Source: an uncultured Lachnospiraceae bacterium (lineage in GTDB: Bacteria > Bacillota > Clostridia > Lachnospirales > Lachnospiraceae). From it: DNA of 6,419 nt. Positions 1 to 6,242 of this stretch are shown piece by piece; positions within the stretch are counted from its first letter, which is position 1; every line of letters begins with the position of its first letter. The notes under the pieces were generated by a model. That model did no database searches and had not been told where the DNA came from. It was given only the letters and a program-made list of their open reading frames with translations. The DNA lies in assembly GCA_958405355.1 (NCBI GenBank), contig CATYEA010000112.1, positions 1-6,419 on the forward strand, in the 5' to 3' direction. Position numbers and translations under genes: made by a program.

Positions 1-24
1 AAGATCATTTCCTGAAAAATTAAG

Positions 25-30
25 AAAGGA
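25..30 (+). promoter_or_regulatory. Ribosome binding site of the adhesin
   Basis: AAAGGA lies 9 nt before the ATG at 40. It rules out the out-of-frame ATG at 33, which is only 2 nt away. No convincing promoter is visible in the 39 bases before the gene. Confidence 0.7.
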
Positions 31-39
31 AAATGCAAA

Positions 40-2127
40 ATGCGGAGAAAAGTAAGAAAATCTCTGACACTGTTTATGGCCTTGGTCATGCTTGTGTCAT
101 TGATTTGCAGCAGGGAAATGTCAGCGTTTGCGGAGGATGTTGACACAACGGGACAGACCGTATTTGGGACTGAAGAACCAGTCACAGAAGCGACAGATTT
201 CCCGGAAGAAACCTGGGGTGACCAGACGGTTAGTGCTGCGGAAACAGATGAATTTATACCGCAGGAGACAGAGTCGTTTGTGGAAACGGAGTTACCGGAG
301 CAGACGATAACGGCTGTTGTGTATGAGAGCGATGCCTCTATTACATTGAGCGGTAAAATGCCGGAAGATGCTGTGGCTGAAGCTTATCCGGTACAGGTTG
401 CAATTGAAGGACAGAATGTTCTGGCGGCCTATGACATTACAATCTACGATGCAGAGGGTAATGTTTTTCAGCCGGAAGCCGGTGCAATCCGGGTAGAAAT
501 TGCTGACGCTGCGGTAACAGAGGCATTGGATGGAGAAGAGGATATTTCCGTCTATCATATGGAAAATGCGGAAGCTATGCCACAGCAGATTGAAGAAGTC
601 AATACGGAAAATCAGGTGGTAGCTTTTGATGCAGAAAGCTTCTCTATTTACGTGGTAACTACGCCGGAAACTCATTATGCGTGTACGTATAATTTTTATG
701 ATGGAAATGGAGAGGATACGGTAAATACACAGATCTTGTCTGCAGGCGAAACTTTGATTGAGCCAGAAACGCCAAACAGTGGAGATCATCAGGTTTTTGA
801 TGGATGGTACACAGCACAAGAAGGTGGTACGAAGTTTACGAGATTTGGAAAGGCTCAGGAAGCATTAACTTCAAGCAAGACTATCAATCTGTATGCCCGG
901 TATAAAGAGGCTTATTATGTTTTTTATAAGGCCAGTACCGCGACGGATAGCAAAGTTCTTTATACGCAGACCTATGCCAATGGGGCAACAATATTAACGA
1001 CAGATGTTCCGTTTAATACCGGCGACGTGAATAAAGCATTAATCGGATGGTCAACCGATCCGGAAGCAGCTTCGCCAGAGCAGAATTTAACAATTAACGG
1101 TGGAGATGTCACATTATATCCAGTGGTCAAAGAGGCACATTGGATTACCTATGATTCACAAGGCGGTTCTGTAGTGGAGCCGATGTATGTGCTGACCGGA
1201 GCAAGCACTGTGGCACCTTCGAGTCCGGCACGCATGGGTTATAGTTTTGATGATTGGTATACAGACCCAGAGTGTACAACTGCTTTTGAGTTTGGAGGTA
1301 CTTTGAGTGAAAATGTGACTTTGTATGCGAAGTGGAATCCGGCTCGGGTTAATTATACAGTAATTTATTGGCAGCAAAATCCGGACGATGATGGATATTC
1401 TTTAGTCGCTCACGAGACACAAACTGGAACAACAGGAACAATGACAAGTGTAAGTTCTTCAAACAGTAAGTATGAAGGATTTCATCTGAGTACAACAAAA
1501 GCTATTGAACAGCAGGTTATAGAAGGAGATGGTTCTTCGGTTGTTCATGTATACTATGACAGAGAAACCTATAAGGTTCAGTTTGTAAAGTATCAGGAAG
1601 CCAAATATGAAAAGGTGGGATGGCGTAAAGGAGACTATGTTCTGGGGCTTAGTGGGTATCAGTATGTGGGAGCTGGAAACGGAAATTATGTTAAGGTGCA
1701 GGAAGCCGGCGAGAAAACCATCTCTGAATTAACTATTACTGCCAGATATGGACAGGATATTAGTTCATTATGGCCGAGTCGGCGAACAGGTTTATCAGAA
1801 ACATACCCAAGTAACTGGAAAGTTAGTCTGGAGGGAAGTGTTCAGCAGTCTGGAATTAGCGTAATGCCGTTGGGAGGAACGAAGTTTTATTATGTAGAAA
1901 CCAGTGGGGAGTATACAATTCGTACGGAATATTGGTTGGAGAATTTAACTGGTAATCAGTATTCTTTAGATCATGCGGATGAGTTTAAGTCTGATAACAC
2001 TAAGTGGACAACAACCAAAGAAGACTATTATGACATTAAAGGGTTTACAATCAATAAACAGAAAAGTCCGCGTGAGGGAACGTCGTGTCGATCCCATAAT
2101 TTTCAAGGGAATGTATATGGCTGGTAA
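40..2127 (+). CDS. Large InlB-repeat surface adhesin, N-terminal part (ends at an in-frame TAA)
   Basis: The 695-residue product is probably the ancillary or tip adhesin of the pilus. Residues 1-31 form a Sec signal peptide: basic MRRKVRK, a hydrophobic core, and probable cleavage after SAFA. Residues 33-90 are an acidic Glu/Thr-rich linker. Residues 92-207 look like an unrecognised beta-rich domain. InlB/Listeria-Bacteroides-type repeats follow at about 213-288, 292-363 and 367-432, with the usual GW(Y/S)T and LYA(K/R) signatures. Residues 437-695 form a longer repeated module with YW near 443 and 631. The ATG at 40 is preceded by AAAGGA (25-30) with 9 nt spacing; an ATG at 33 is out of frame. 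This part has no wall-sorting signal. The frame continues after the stop with the rest of the same module and the anchor, so this is an interrupted gene, not a complete protein. Ligand unknown. Confidence 0.85.
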   Translation: MRRKVRKSLTLFMALVMLVSLICSREMSAFAEDVDTTGQTVFGTEEPVTEATDFPEETWGDQTVSAAETDEFIPQETESFVETELPEQTITAVVYESDASITLSGKMPEDAVAEAYPVQVAIEGQNVLAAYDITIYDAEGNVFQPEAGAIRVEIADAAVTEALDGEEDISVYHMENAEAMPQQIEEVNTENQVVAFDAESFSIYVVTTPETHYACTYNFYDGNGEDTVNTQILSAGETLIEPETPNSGDHQVFDGWYTAQEGGTKFTRFGKAQEALTSSKTINLYARYKEAYYVFYKASTATDSKVLYTQTYANGATILTTDVPFNTGDVNKALIGWSTDPEAASPEQNLTINGGDVTLYPVVKEAHWITYDSQGGSVVEPMYVLTGASTVAPSSPARMGYSFDDWYTDPECTTAFEFGGTLSENVTLYAKWNPARVNYTVIYWQQNPDDDGYSLVAHETQTGTTGTMTSVSSSNSKYEGFHLSTTKAIEQQVIEGDGSSVVHVYYDRETYKVQFVKYQEAKYEKVGWRKGDYVLGLSGYQYVGAGNGNYVKVQEAGEKTISELTITARYGQDISSLWPSRRTGLSETYPSNWKVSLEGSVQQSGISVMPLGGTKFYYVETSGEYTIRTEYWLENLTGNQYSLDHADEFKSDNTKWTTTKEDYYDIKGFTINKQKSPREGTSCRSHNFQGNVYGW
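676..1335 (+). repeat. Three N-terminal InlB-type repeats in the adhesin
   Basis: Three protein-level repeats (about residues 213-288, 292-363 and 367-432) each run from a short strand (TYNFYD, VFYKAS, ITYDSQGG) through a (D/I)GW or DDW turn to a closing LYA or LYP strand. They are diverged in DNA, so they do not look like recently copied sequence. Repeats of this kind usually form elongated stalk modules in Gram-positive adhesins. Confidence 0.75.
2125..2127 (+). other. In-frame TAA interrupting the adhesin gene
   Basis: The stop lies at codon 696 of a frame otherwise open from 40 to 3507. Protein similarity is uninterrupted: the earlier copy of the module has VHVYYDRETYKVQF (residues 502-515), and around the stop the frame reads GW-stop-FYYNRNSYNIQF. 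The stop aligns with His503 of copy one. One base substitution (for example from AAA, CAA or GAA) would account for it. It may be a nonsense mutation, a phase or strain polymorphism, a sequencing error or a readthrough site. I see no obvious readthrough-promoting hairpin downstream. Confidence 0.9.
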
Positions 2128-3507
2128 TTCTATTACAATCGTAATTCTTATAACATACAGTTCTTCAATGCAGATACTAAGTTAACAGAAAAGAAGTATT
2201 TATATCAGGCTGATATCAGCGACGCAGGATTTACACCTGATGCGCCAGAGGGAAAAGAAGATTACATTTTCGCTGGCTGGTACGACAATGAATTGCTCCA
2301 AGGTGAACCATATGATTTTAGCGGTAAAACAATGCCGGCCGGAGATTTCCCGCTTTATGCGAAATGGATGGCGCCAAATTATACTGTACATTTTGATTTA
2401 AATGGTGGTCAAGACAAAGATGTCTATGCTGATCAGACTGTGGAGAAAGCAGGAATAGCTGTAAAACCGGAAAACCCAAAGCGTGATGGGTATGCTTTTG
2501 CTGGATGGACAAGAAATGGCGAGCCATTTAACTTCAATACACCGATTACAGAGAACACAACTTTAGTTGCTCAGTGGATTAGTAATAATGAATATACCAT
2601 TACATATGATTCAAATAATGGTATGAACATGACTATGAGAGATCCAGTTTCTTATATTGATGGAGCTGAAGCAAAAATTCTGGGAGTTCCTGCCGATTGG
2701 CAGGCACCATCAGACCATGAAGGCTTTATTTGCTGGAATACGGCGGCAGATGGTACTGGCACGGATTATTATCCGGGTGCCGTATATACAATGCCGGCCG
2801 AGAATGTGACCTTATATGCTAAATGGGCCGAAGTTCGTAAGACAACATTGACCTATAATTTAAATTATGAGGGCGCTCCGGCAAATGAAACGATTGATAT
2901 AAATGTGCCTAATGAAGTTTATACAATTGCTAAAGAAAATCCGACACGTGACGGCTATGAGTTTATTGGATGGACCACAGATGCAGCCGGAACAGAGACA
3001 TTGCTCAAGAATGGCAATAAAATTCAGGTGGATACTTTGAATCCGGAGAACAATGTTCTGTATGCTCAATGGCGGAAGCTTATTAAGGTTACGGTACAGA
3101 AGAACGTCGACGGTAACATGGGTGATACAAGCAAGGACTTCAGTTTCACTTATACGGTGACAAAACCAAATGAAACACCAGTAACCAAAGAATTTGCTCT
3201 GAAAGACGGAGAAAGCTATTTTATTACTGATTTGCCGGAAGGCTCTTCTGTTACGGTGACGGAAAACAGTCCGACGACGGACGGTTATAAGACAACGGTG
3301 ACCGTTAAAGGAGAAACAACGAATTCGAGTGAATACACAGGAGAAAATCTGACAGAGGATGTCACTGTAGTATTCACGAATACAAAGTCAGTGACAGCGC
3401 CAACGGGTATTGTTAGAAATGTATTTCCATTTGTTGTGATGATTGTTATTGCAATTGAAGCTATTGTTTGCTTCTTTGTACTATACCTGAAAAAACGGAT
3501 TCGATAA
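2128..3507 (+). CDS. Same adhesin, C-terminal part: InlB repeats, pilin-like domain and APTGIV sorting signal
   Basis: This is the same reading frame as the preceding segment, open from the codon after the TAA. The protein resumes mid-module with FYYNRNSYNIQFF, then InlB-type repeats ending in YAKW, AQW, YAKW and YAQW at about residues 776, 846, 929 and 1011 of the joined frame. Residues about 1015-1116 form an FctA/Cna-B-like pilin domain, with candidate isopeptide residues K1021 and N1114 and catalytic E1075. APTGIV starts at 1120, then come a hydrophobic helix and a KKRIR tail. The earliest possible start is a TTG at 2293; it lies inside a repeat, lacks a ribosome binding site, and would give a 404-residue protein without signal peptide, which could not reach the wall. 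Expression therefore probably needs stop readthrough or a repaired allele; otherwise this is the dead half of a pseudogene. Confidence 0.8.
   Translation, partial: FYYNRNSYNIQFFNADTKLTEKKYLYQADISDAGFTPDAPEGKEDYIFAGWYDNELLQGEPYDFSGKTMPAGDFPLYAKWMAPNYTVHFDLNGGQDKDVYADQTVEKAGIAVKPENPKRDGYAFAGWTRNGEPFNFNTPITENTTLVAQWISNNEYTITYDSNNGMNMTMRDPVSYIDGAEAKILGVPADWQAPSDHEGFICWNTAADGTGTDYYPGAVYTMPAENVTLYAKWAEVRKTTLTYNLNYEGAPANETIDINVPNEVYTIAKENPTRDGYEFIGWTTDAAGTETLLKNGNKIQVDTLNPENNVLYAQWRKLIKVTVQKNVDGNMGDTSKDFSFTYTVTKPNETPVTKEFALKDGESYFITDLPEGSSVTVTENSPTTDGYKTTVTVKGETTNSSEYTGENLTEDVTVVFTNTKSVTAPTGIVRNVFPFVVMIVIAIEAIVCFFVLYLKKRIR
2146..3072 (+). repeat. Four C-terminal InlB-type repeats in the adhesin
   Basis: Four repeats (about residues 703-776, 780-846, 851-929 and 935-1011 of the joined frame) have openings such as YNIQFF, YTVHFDLNGG, YTITYDSNNG and LTYNLNY, turns FAGW, FAGW, ICW and FIGW, and closings YAKW, VAQW, YAKW and YAQW. 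They lie after the in-frame stop and connect the upper adhesin to the pilin-like domain, probably as a stalk. Confidence 0.75.
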
Positions 3508-3541
3508 CACAAAATGAACTTACATAACAGAAAGGAATTTT

Positions 3542-3793
3542 ATGGCAGCAAAAAGTATGGAAGATATTGCATCCGTGATGAAAGAGATGCGCTTCCGGAA
3601 AAAGATCTTTGGCGGCGTGGATGAGGCGGATGTCTGGCGTCAGCTTGAAAAACTTCAAAGTGAATACCGGTCAGCCTTTGAGGCTCAGCAGGAGCAGAGC
3701 CGCGCATTGATTCAGGAAAGGGAGGCTATTATTTCTCAATTGAAACGGAAGCTGGCGGCCGTACAGTCTTTGCGAGGTGGCATCAATGGCTAA
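3542..3793 (+). CDS. Small coiled-coil protein with DivIVA-like N-terminus
   Basis: The product has 83 residues, no signal peptide and no membrane helix, so it is probably cytoplasmic or peripheral to the membrane. Residues 18-35 (F18..KKIFGGVDEADVW..L35) resemble the N-terminal membrane-binding motif of DivIVA, whose Bacillus version reads FRGYDEDEV. F23, G25, D27, E28 and V31 match; the DivIVA Arg is Gly here. Residues about 33-75 are rich in Glu, Gln, Lys and Leu with heptad-like spacing, suggesting a coiled coil. It is much shorter than DivIVA. The ATG at 3542 has AAAGGA at 3531-3536, 5 nt upstream. It starts 34 nt after the adhesin and overlaps the next gene by 8 nt, so it belongs to the pilus operon. 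A scaffold or positioning role is inference; I do not recognise a named family. Confidence 0.75.
   Translation: MAAKSMEDIASVMKEMRFRKKIFGGVDEADVWRQLEKLQSEYRSAFEAQQEQSRALIQEREAIISQLKRKLAAVQSLRGGING
3774..3777 (+). promoter_or_regulatory. Ribosome binding site inside the upstream gene, for sipA
   Basis: GAGG lies 8 nt before the ATG at 3786, within the last codons of the coiled-coil gene. It favours this ATG over the GTG at 3777, which would overlap the site itself, and fits translational coupling across the 8-nt overlap. Confidence 0.65.
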
Positions 3794-4349
3794 GAAAAAG
3801 AGGCTGCCGGATGCAGATACGCCGGAAACAGTCATAACGGCCCGCCGGCGACGTCTGGCTAACCGGCAGGAAATAAACTCCTTTTTTAGCCGATTGGTTT
3901 TGCTGGTTCTGTTATTCTGGATTCTGTTTGGAGTTATTTTTGGAATTAAGCCCATGCCGAATGAGGACATGGCACCGCGCATCAGTGCGGGAGATTTAAT
4001 GCTGTTTTACCGTTTGGATAAAAAGCTGAGTAACAGTGATGTTGTTGTGTTTAAGAAAGACGGCAAATGGTATACAGGGCGCATTGTCGCCCGCAGTGGG
4101 GACTCTGTAGAGGTTACGGAGGATTCGGAACTTAAAGTTAATGGTAGTATCGTTATAGAGAATGATATTTACTATAAAACGCCGAAATATGATGACTATG
4201 TCAGTTATCCGCTGACATTGGCCGATGACGAATACTTTATTCTCTGCGATTACCGTGAGGGAGCGAAGGACAGCCGATATTTTGGCACTGTCCGGGATAA
4301 GGAGATTAAAGGAAAGGTTATCACCGTGATCCGGCGTTCGGGATTATAA
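3786..4349 (+). CDS. sipA: SipA-type signal peptidase-like pilus assembly protein
   Basis: The product has 187 residues: a basic cytoplasmic N-terminus (1-31), one membrane helix (about 34-54), then an extracellular S26 signal peptidase I fold. The boxes are recognisable but degenerate. Box B reads NEDMAPRI (59-66), with Asp61 where Ser should be before Met-x-Pro. Box D reads TGRIVARSGD (97-106), with Gly98 where the general-base Lys should be. Box E reads CDYREGAKDSRYFG (154-167) instead of GDNR..S.DSR. The same Asp/Gly replacement is described for streptococcal SipA, which is needed for FctA-type pilus polymerisation and thought to act without Ser/Lys proteolysis. I chose the ATG at 3786, which has GAGG 8 nt upstream, over an upstream GTG at 3777. 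The start overlaps the preceding gene by 8 nt, suggesting translational coupling. The shaft pilin gene follows directly. Confidence 0.88.
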   Translation: MAKKKRLPDADTPETVITARRRRLANRQEINSFFSRLVLLVLLFWILFGVIFGIKPMPNEDMAPRISAGDLMLFYRLDKKLSNSDVVVFKKDGKWYTGRIVARSGDSVEVTEDSELKVNGSIVIENDIYYKTPKYDDYVSYPLTLADDEYFILCDYREGAKDSRYFGTVRDKEIKGKVITVIRRSGL

Positions 4350-4366
4350 GAATATTTTAATAATGA

Positions 4367-4373
4367 AAGGAAG
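4367..4373 (+). promoter_or_regulatory. Ribosome binding site of the shaft pilin
   Basis: AAGGAAG lies 7 nt before the ATG at 4381. It falls downstream of the alternative ATG at 4363, so it decides for the shorter protein, whose signal peptide starts MKKSKML. Confidence 0.8.
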
Positions 4374-4380
4374 AAATGTT

Positions 4381-5406
4381 ATGAAAAAGAGTAAGATGTT
4401 GCAGCGCGTTGCAGCCGTGTTGTTGGCAGGAACAATGATGATGGCTATGGGAACAACTGTATTTGCGGAAGATGGACCTAAGGAAGCAATCATTACAAAA
4501 GAGATTACAAAGGATGCCAATGATTATGCACCGGCAGCAACTTTTGAATTTAGCATTACACCGGGAGCTGCCGTGGATGCTGAGTTTGATGAAAACGGTA
4601 ATATTATACAGGAGGCCATTTATTCTGGCCCAGAGGGCGGTGCTTACTTTGCAGAGGGAAAAAAAACAATCACTTCTGCACCGAAGGATGGTGACATCGG
4701 AGAGACGACAATAACAGTTGGAACAACAGAAATCAGCATCGATGTTTTAAAGTTCACGGCACCTGGTATTTATCGTTACAATGTCAGTGAGGTAATGCCT
4801 GAAGTTAAATATGAAGGTATTGCATATTCGGCAGAAACAAAATTTTTTGATGTTTATGTAGATTCAAATAAAGCGGTTTATGCATATACCTTTACAGATG
4901 CAACAGCAGAGGATGGAAAAGATAACGGTGTGTTTACAAACGACTATAGTCAAATTTTTGATGTAACAATCACAAAGAAGGTTACTGGTAATCAGGGTGA
5001 TAAGAGTAAAGAATTTGATTTCCCAATCCATGTAACTGGTGCTGAAAATGAGAAATTTTATGTAACTTTCAGCGATAACAGAGTACCGATAACATTAACA
5101 GCTGATAGTGCAAGCCAGACAATTAAATTAACGGATGGCCAGTCTGCAACTATTCATGGTTTATCTGCGACAGATATATATAGTGTGGACGAAGCAGATT
5201 ATACAAAAGACGGTTATACAACAACGGTTGAGGGTGCTAAAGAAGGTACAATCAGCGCAGATACAGCAGTGGTATTTACAAACCATAAACAAGCCACAGC
5301 TCCAACCGGTATCGTTATGAACATCGCACCTTATGTTCTGATGGTTGCTGTTGCAGCAGTTTTAGCAGTTGTATTCCTTCGCAAAAGAAACAACTTTGAA
5401 AACTAA
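4381..5406 (+). CDS. Major shaft pilin, FctA/Spy0128-like, two isopeptide domains
   Basis: The product has 341 residues. Signal peptide 1-29 ends TTVFA before EDG. Domain 1 (about 33-188) has K40 (ITK), E137 (VSE) and N187 (VFTN). Domain 2 (about 192-302) has K199 (ITKK), E271 (VDE) and N301 (VFTN). In Spy0128 such Lys/Asn pairs with a Glu form intramolecular isopeptide bonds. APTG (307-310) is the sorting motif, followed by a hydrophobic helix (about 313-333) and RKRN. In Spy0128 the polymerising Lys161 lies 7 residues before Asn168 and the joining Thr311 lies 8 after Asn303; here K180 and T309 have exactly those spacings. I chose the ATG at 4381 over the ATG at 4363 because AAGGAAG (4367-4373) sits 7 nt before it and lies inside the longer version. 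Cross-links are predicted, not shown. Confidence 0.92.
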   Translation: MKKSKMLQRVAAVLLAGTMMMAMGTTVFAEDGPKEAIITKEITKDANDYAPAATFEFSITPGAAVDAEFDENGNIIQEAIYSGPEGGAYFAEGKKTITSAPKDGDIGETTITVGTTEISIDVLKFTAPGIYRYNVSEVMPEVKYEGIAYSAETKFFDVYVDSNKAVYAYTFTDATAEDGKDNGVFTNDYSQIFDVTITKKVTGNQGDKSKEFDFPIHVTGAENEKFYVTFSDNRVPITLTADSASQTIKLTDGQSATIHGLSATDIYSVDEADYTKDGYTTTVEGAKEGTISADTAVVFTNHKQATAPTGIVMNIAPYVLMVAVAAVLAVVFLRKRNNFEN

Positions 5407-5452
5407 TTGATTTAATTTTTCAGTGAGAAGGTCTGGCGAGGCCGGTACATAC

Positions 5453-5458
5453 AGGAGG
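5453..5458 (+). promoter_or_regulatory. Ribosome binding site of the sortase
   Basis: A consensus AGGAGG lies 9 nt before the ATG at 5468. It also precedes an out-of-frame ATG at 5463, but only the ATG at 5468 opens the sortase frame. It rejects the upstream GTG at 5423. Confidence 0.8.
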
Positions 5459-5467
5459 CGAAATGAC

Positions 5468-6235
5468 ATGGAAAGAGCGGCGATGTTGGCCCGGGCAGGA
5501 AACCGGGTGCTCAGTGTCATCGTAGGCATACTGATTTTGGTCATGCTGCTTTACGGAGGGTATTCCCTGTGGGATACGGCTATGCTCTACCAGGGAGCTT
5601 TCGTGTCAAGTGATCTTTTAAAGTACAAGCCTTCTTCTGGAAAAACAGATGGTCCCACTCTTGCGGAGCTTGCGGCCTTAAACCCGGATGTCCGCGGGTG
5701 GCTGACCATTGACGATACCCATATCGATTATCCGGTCGTTCAGGGTAAGACGGATATGGAATACATCAATAAAGATGTTTACGGGGAATTCTCCCTTTCC
5801 GGTTCCATTTTTATGGACAGCCGGAACGCGGCAGATTTCTCAGACAGTTATTGTCTGCTCTATGGCCATCACATGGACAATGGAGCCATGTTCGGTGATG
5901 TGGTCGAGTTTGTCAATAAGGACTATTTTGACAGCCATCGGACAGGGACTTTGTATCTGATAGATGGGAGTGTCTATACGATTGAACTCTTTGCGTGTAT
6001 TGAGATCGATGCCTTTGATAGTGTTGTCTATCAGCCAACAGCCCAGGAACAGGGCAATGTTGGGCCGCTCTTGGAGTATATCCGGGAAAAGGCGGTTCAA
6101 TACCGGGAAATCGGTGTGACGACGTCAAATCAGATTATTGGCCTGTCGACCTGCGCGGAAGCGGAAACCAATGGCCGGGTTGTTGTCTTTGGAAGAATGG
6201 AGAGAGCAGAACAAGTTCAGGAAGGAGGTGCCTGA
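5468..6235 (+). CDS. srtB: Class B sortase, pilus-type
   Basis: The 255-residue transpeptidase is anchored by one N-terminal membrane helix (about 14-35) with its catalytic domain outside. Class B signatures are clear: NPDVRGWLTID (72-82), IDYPVVQ (86-92) and GSIFMDSRN (112-120). Catalytic residues are His134 in LYGHHMDNG (the first His by family pattern), Cys229 in LSTC (226-229) and Arg237 in NGRVVVFGR. The class B type matches the streptococcal T3 pilus polymerase rather than class C pilin sortases. By context it cleaves between Thr and Gly of the APTG motifs in the shaft pilin and adhesin and joins Thr to a pilin Lys. I chose the ATG at 5468 because AGGAGG (5453-5458) lies 9 nt upstream; a GTG at 5423 would add 15 residues but has no ribosome binding site. 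It follows the pilin by 61 nt. Confidence 0.93.
   Translation: MERAAMLARAGNRVLSVIVGILILVMLLYGGYSLWDTAMLYQGAFVSSDLLKYKPSSGKTDGPTLAELAALNPDVRGWLTIDDTHIDYPVVQGKTDMEYINKDVYGEFSLSGSIFMDSRNAADFSDSYCLLYGHHMDNGAMFGDVVEFVNKDYFDSHRTGTLYLIDGSVYTIELFACIEIDAFDSVVYQPTAQEQGNVGPLLEYIREKAVQYREIGVTTSNQIIGLSTCAEAETNGRVVVFGRMERAEQVQEGGA
6223..6230 (+). promoter_or_regulatory. Ribosome binding site of the last, partial gene
   Basis: AGGAGGTG lies inside the final sortase codons, 12 nt before the ATG at 6243. The match is strong but the spacing long. The GTG at its 3' end (6228-6230) is in frame with the next gene, leaving some doubt about the start. Confidence 0.6.
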
Positions 6236-6242
6236 CATAACA

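Noticed and set aside
1..39. Possible promoter before the adhesin
   Set aside because: Only 39 bases are available, mostly A-rich leader with the ribosome binding site; no paired -35 and -10 boxes can be supported.
292..819. Open frame of 175 codons on the minus strand
   Set aside because: It lies fully opposite the adhesin, whose frame is supported by signal peptide and repeats. Its translation has no recognisable domain and is rich in unordered Ile, Arg and Cys.
1973..2185. A +2 frame of 70 codons across the in-frame stop
   Set aside because: It gives no repeat-like sequence over most of its length and has no start signal. It is kept only as a reminder that compensating indels near 2085-2127 could also explain the stop.
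2293..3507. Independent 404-residue protein starting at TTG 2293
   Set aside because: The TTG sits inside an InlB repeat, has no ribosome binding site and would lack a signal peptide, although the product has a wall-sorting tail. The repeat continues upstream in the same frame.
5433..5445. Small inverted repeat CTGGC-GAG-GCCGG between pilin and sortase
   Set aside because: It has only five pairs including a G-U and a three-base loop, with no T-run after it. It is too weak to call a terminator or attenuator.
5913..6128. Minus-strand open frames opposite the sortase
   Set aside because: They are shadows of the strongly supported sortase gene, with no start signal or domain.
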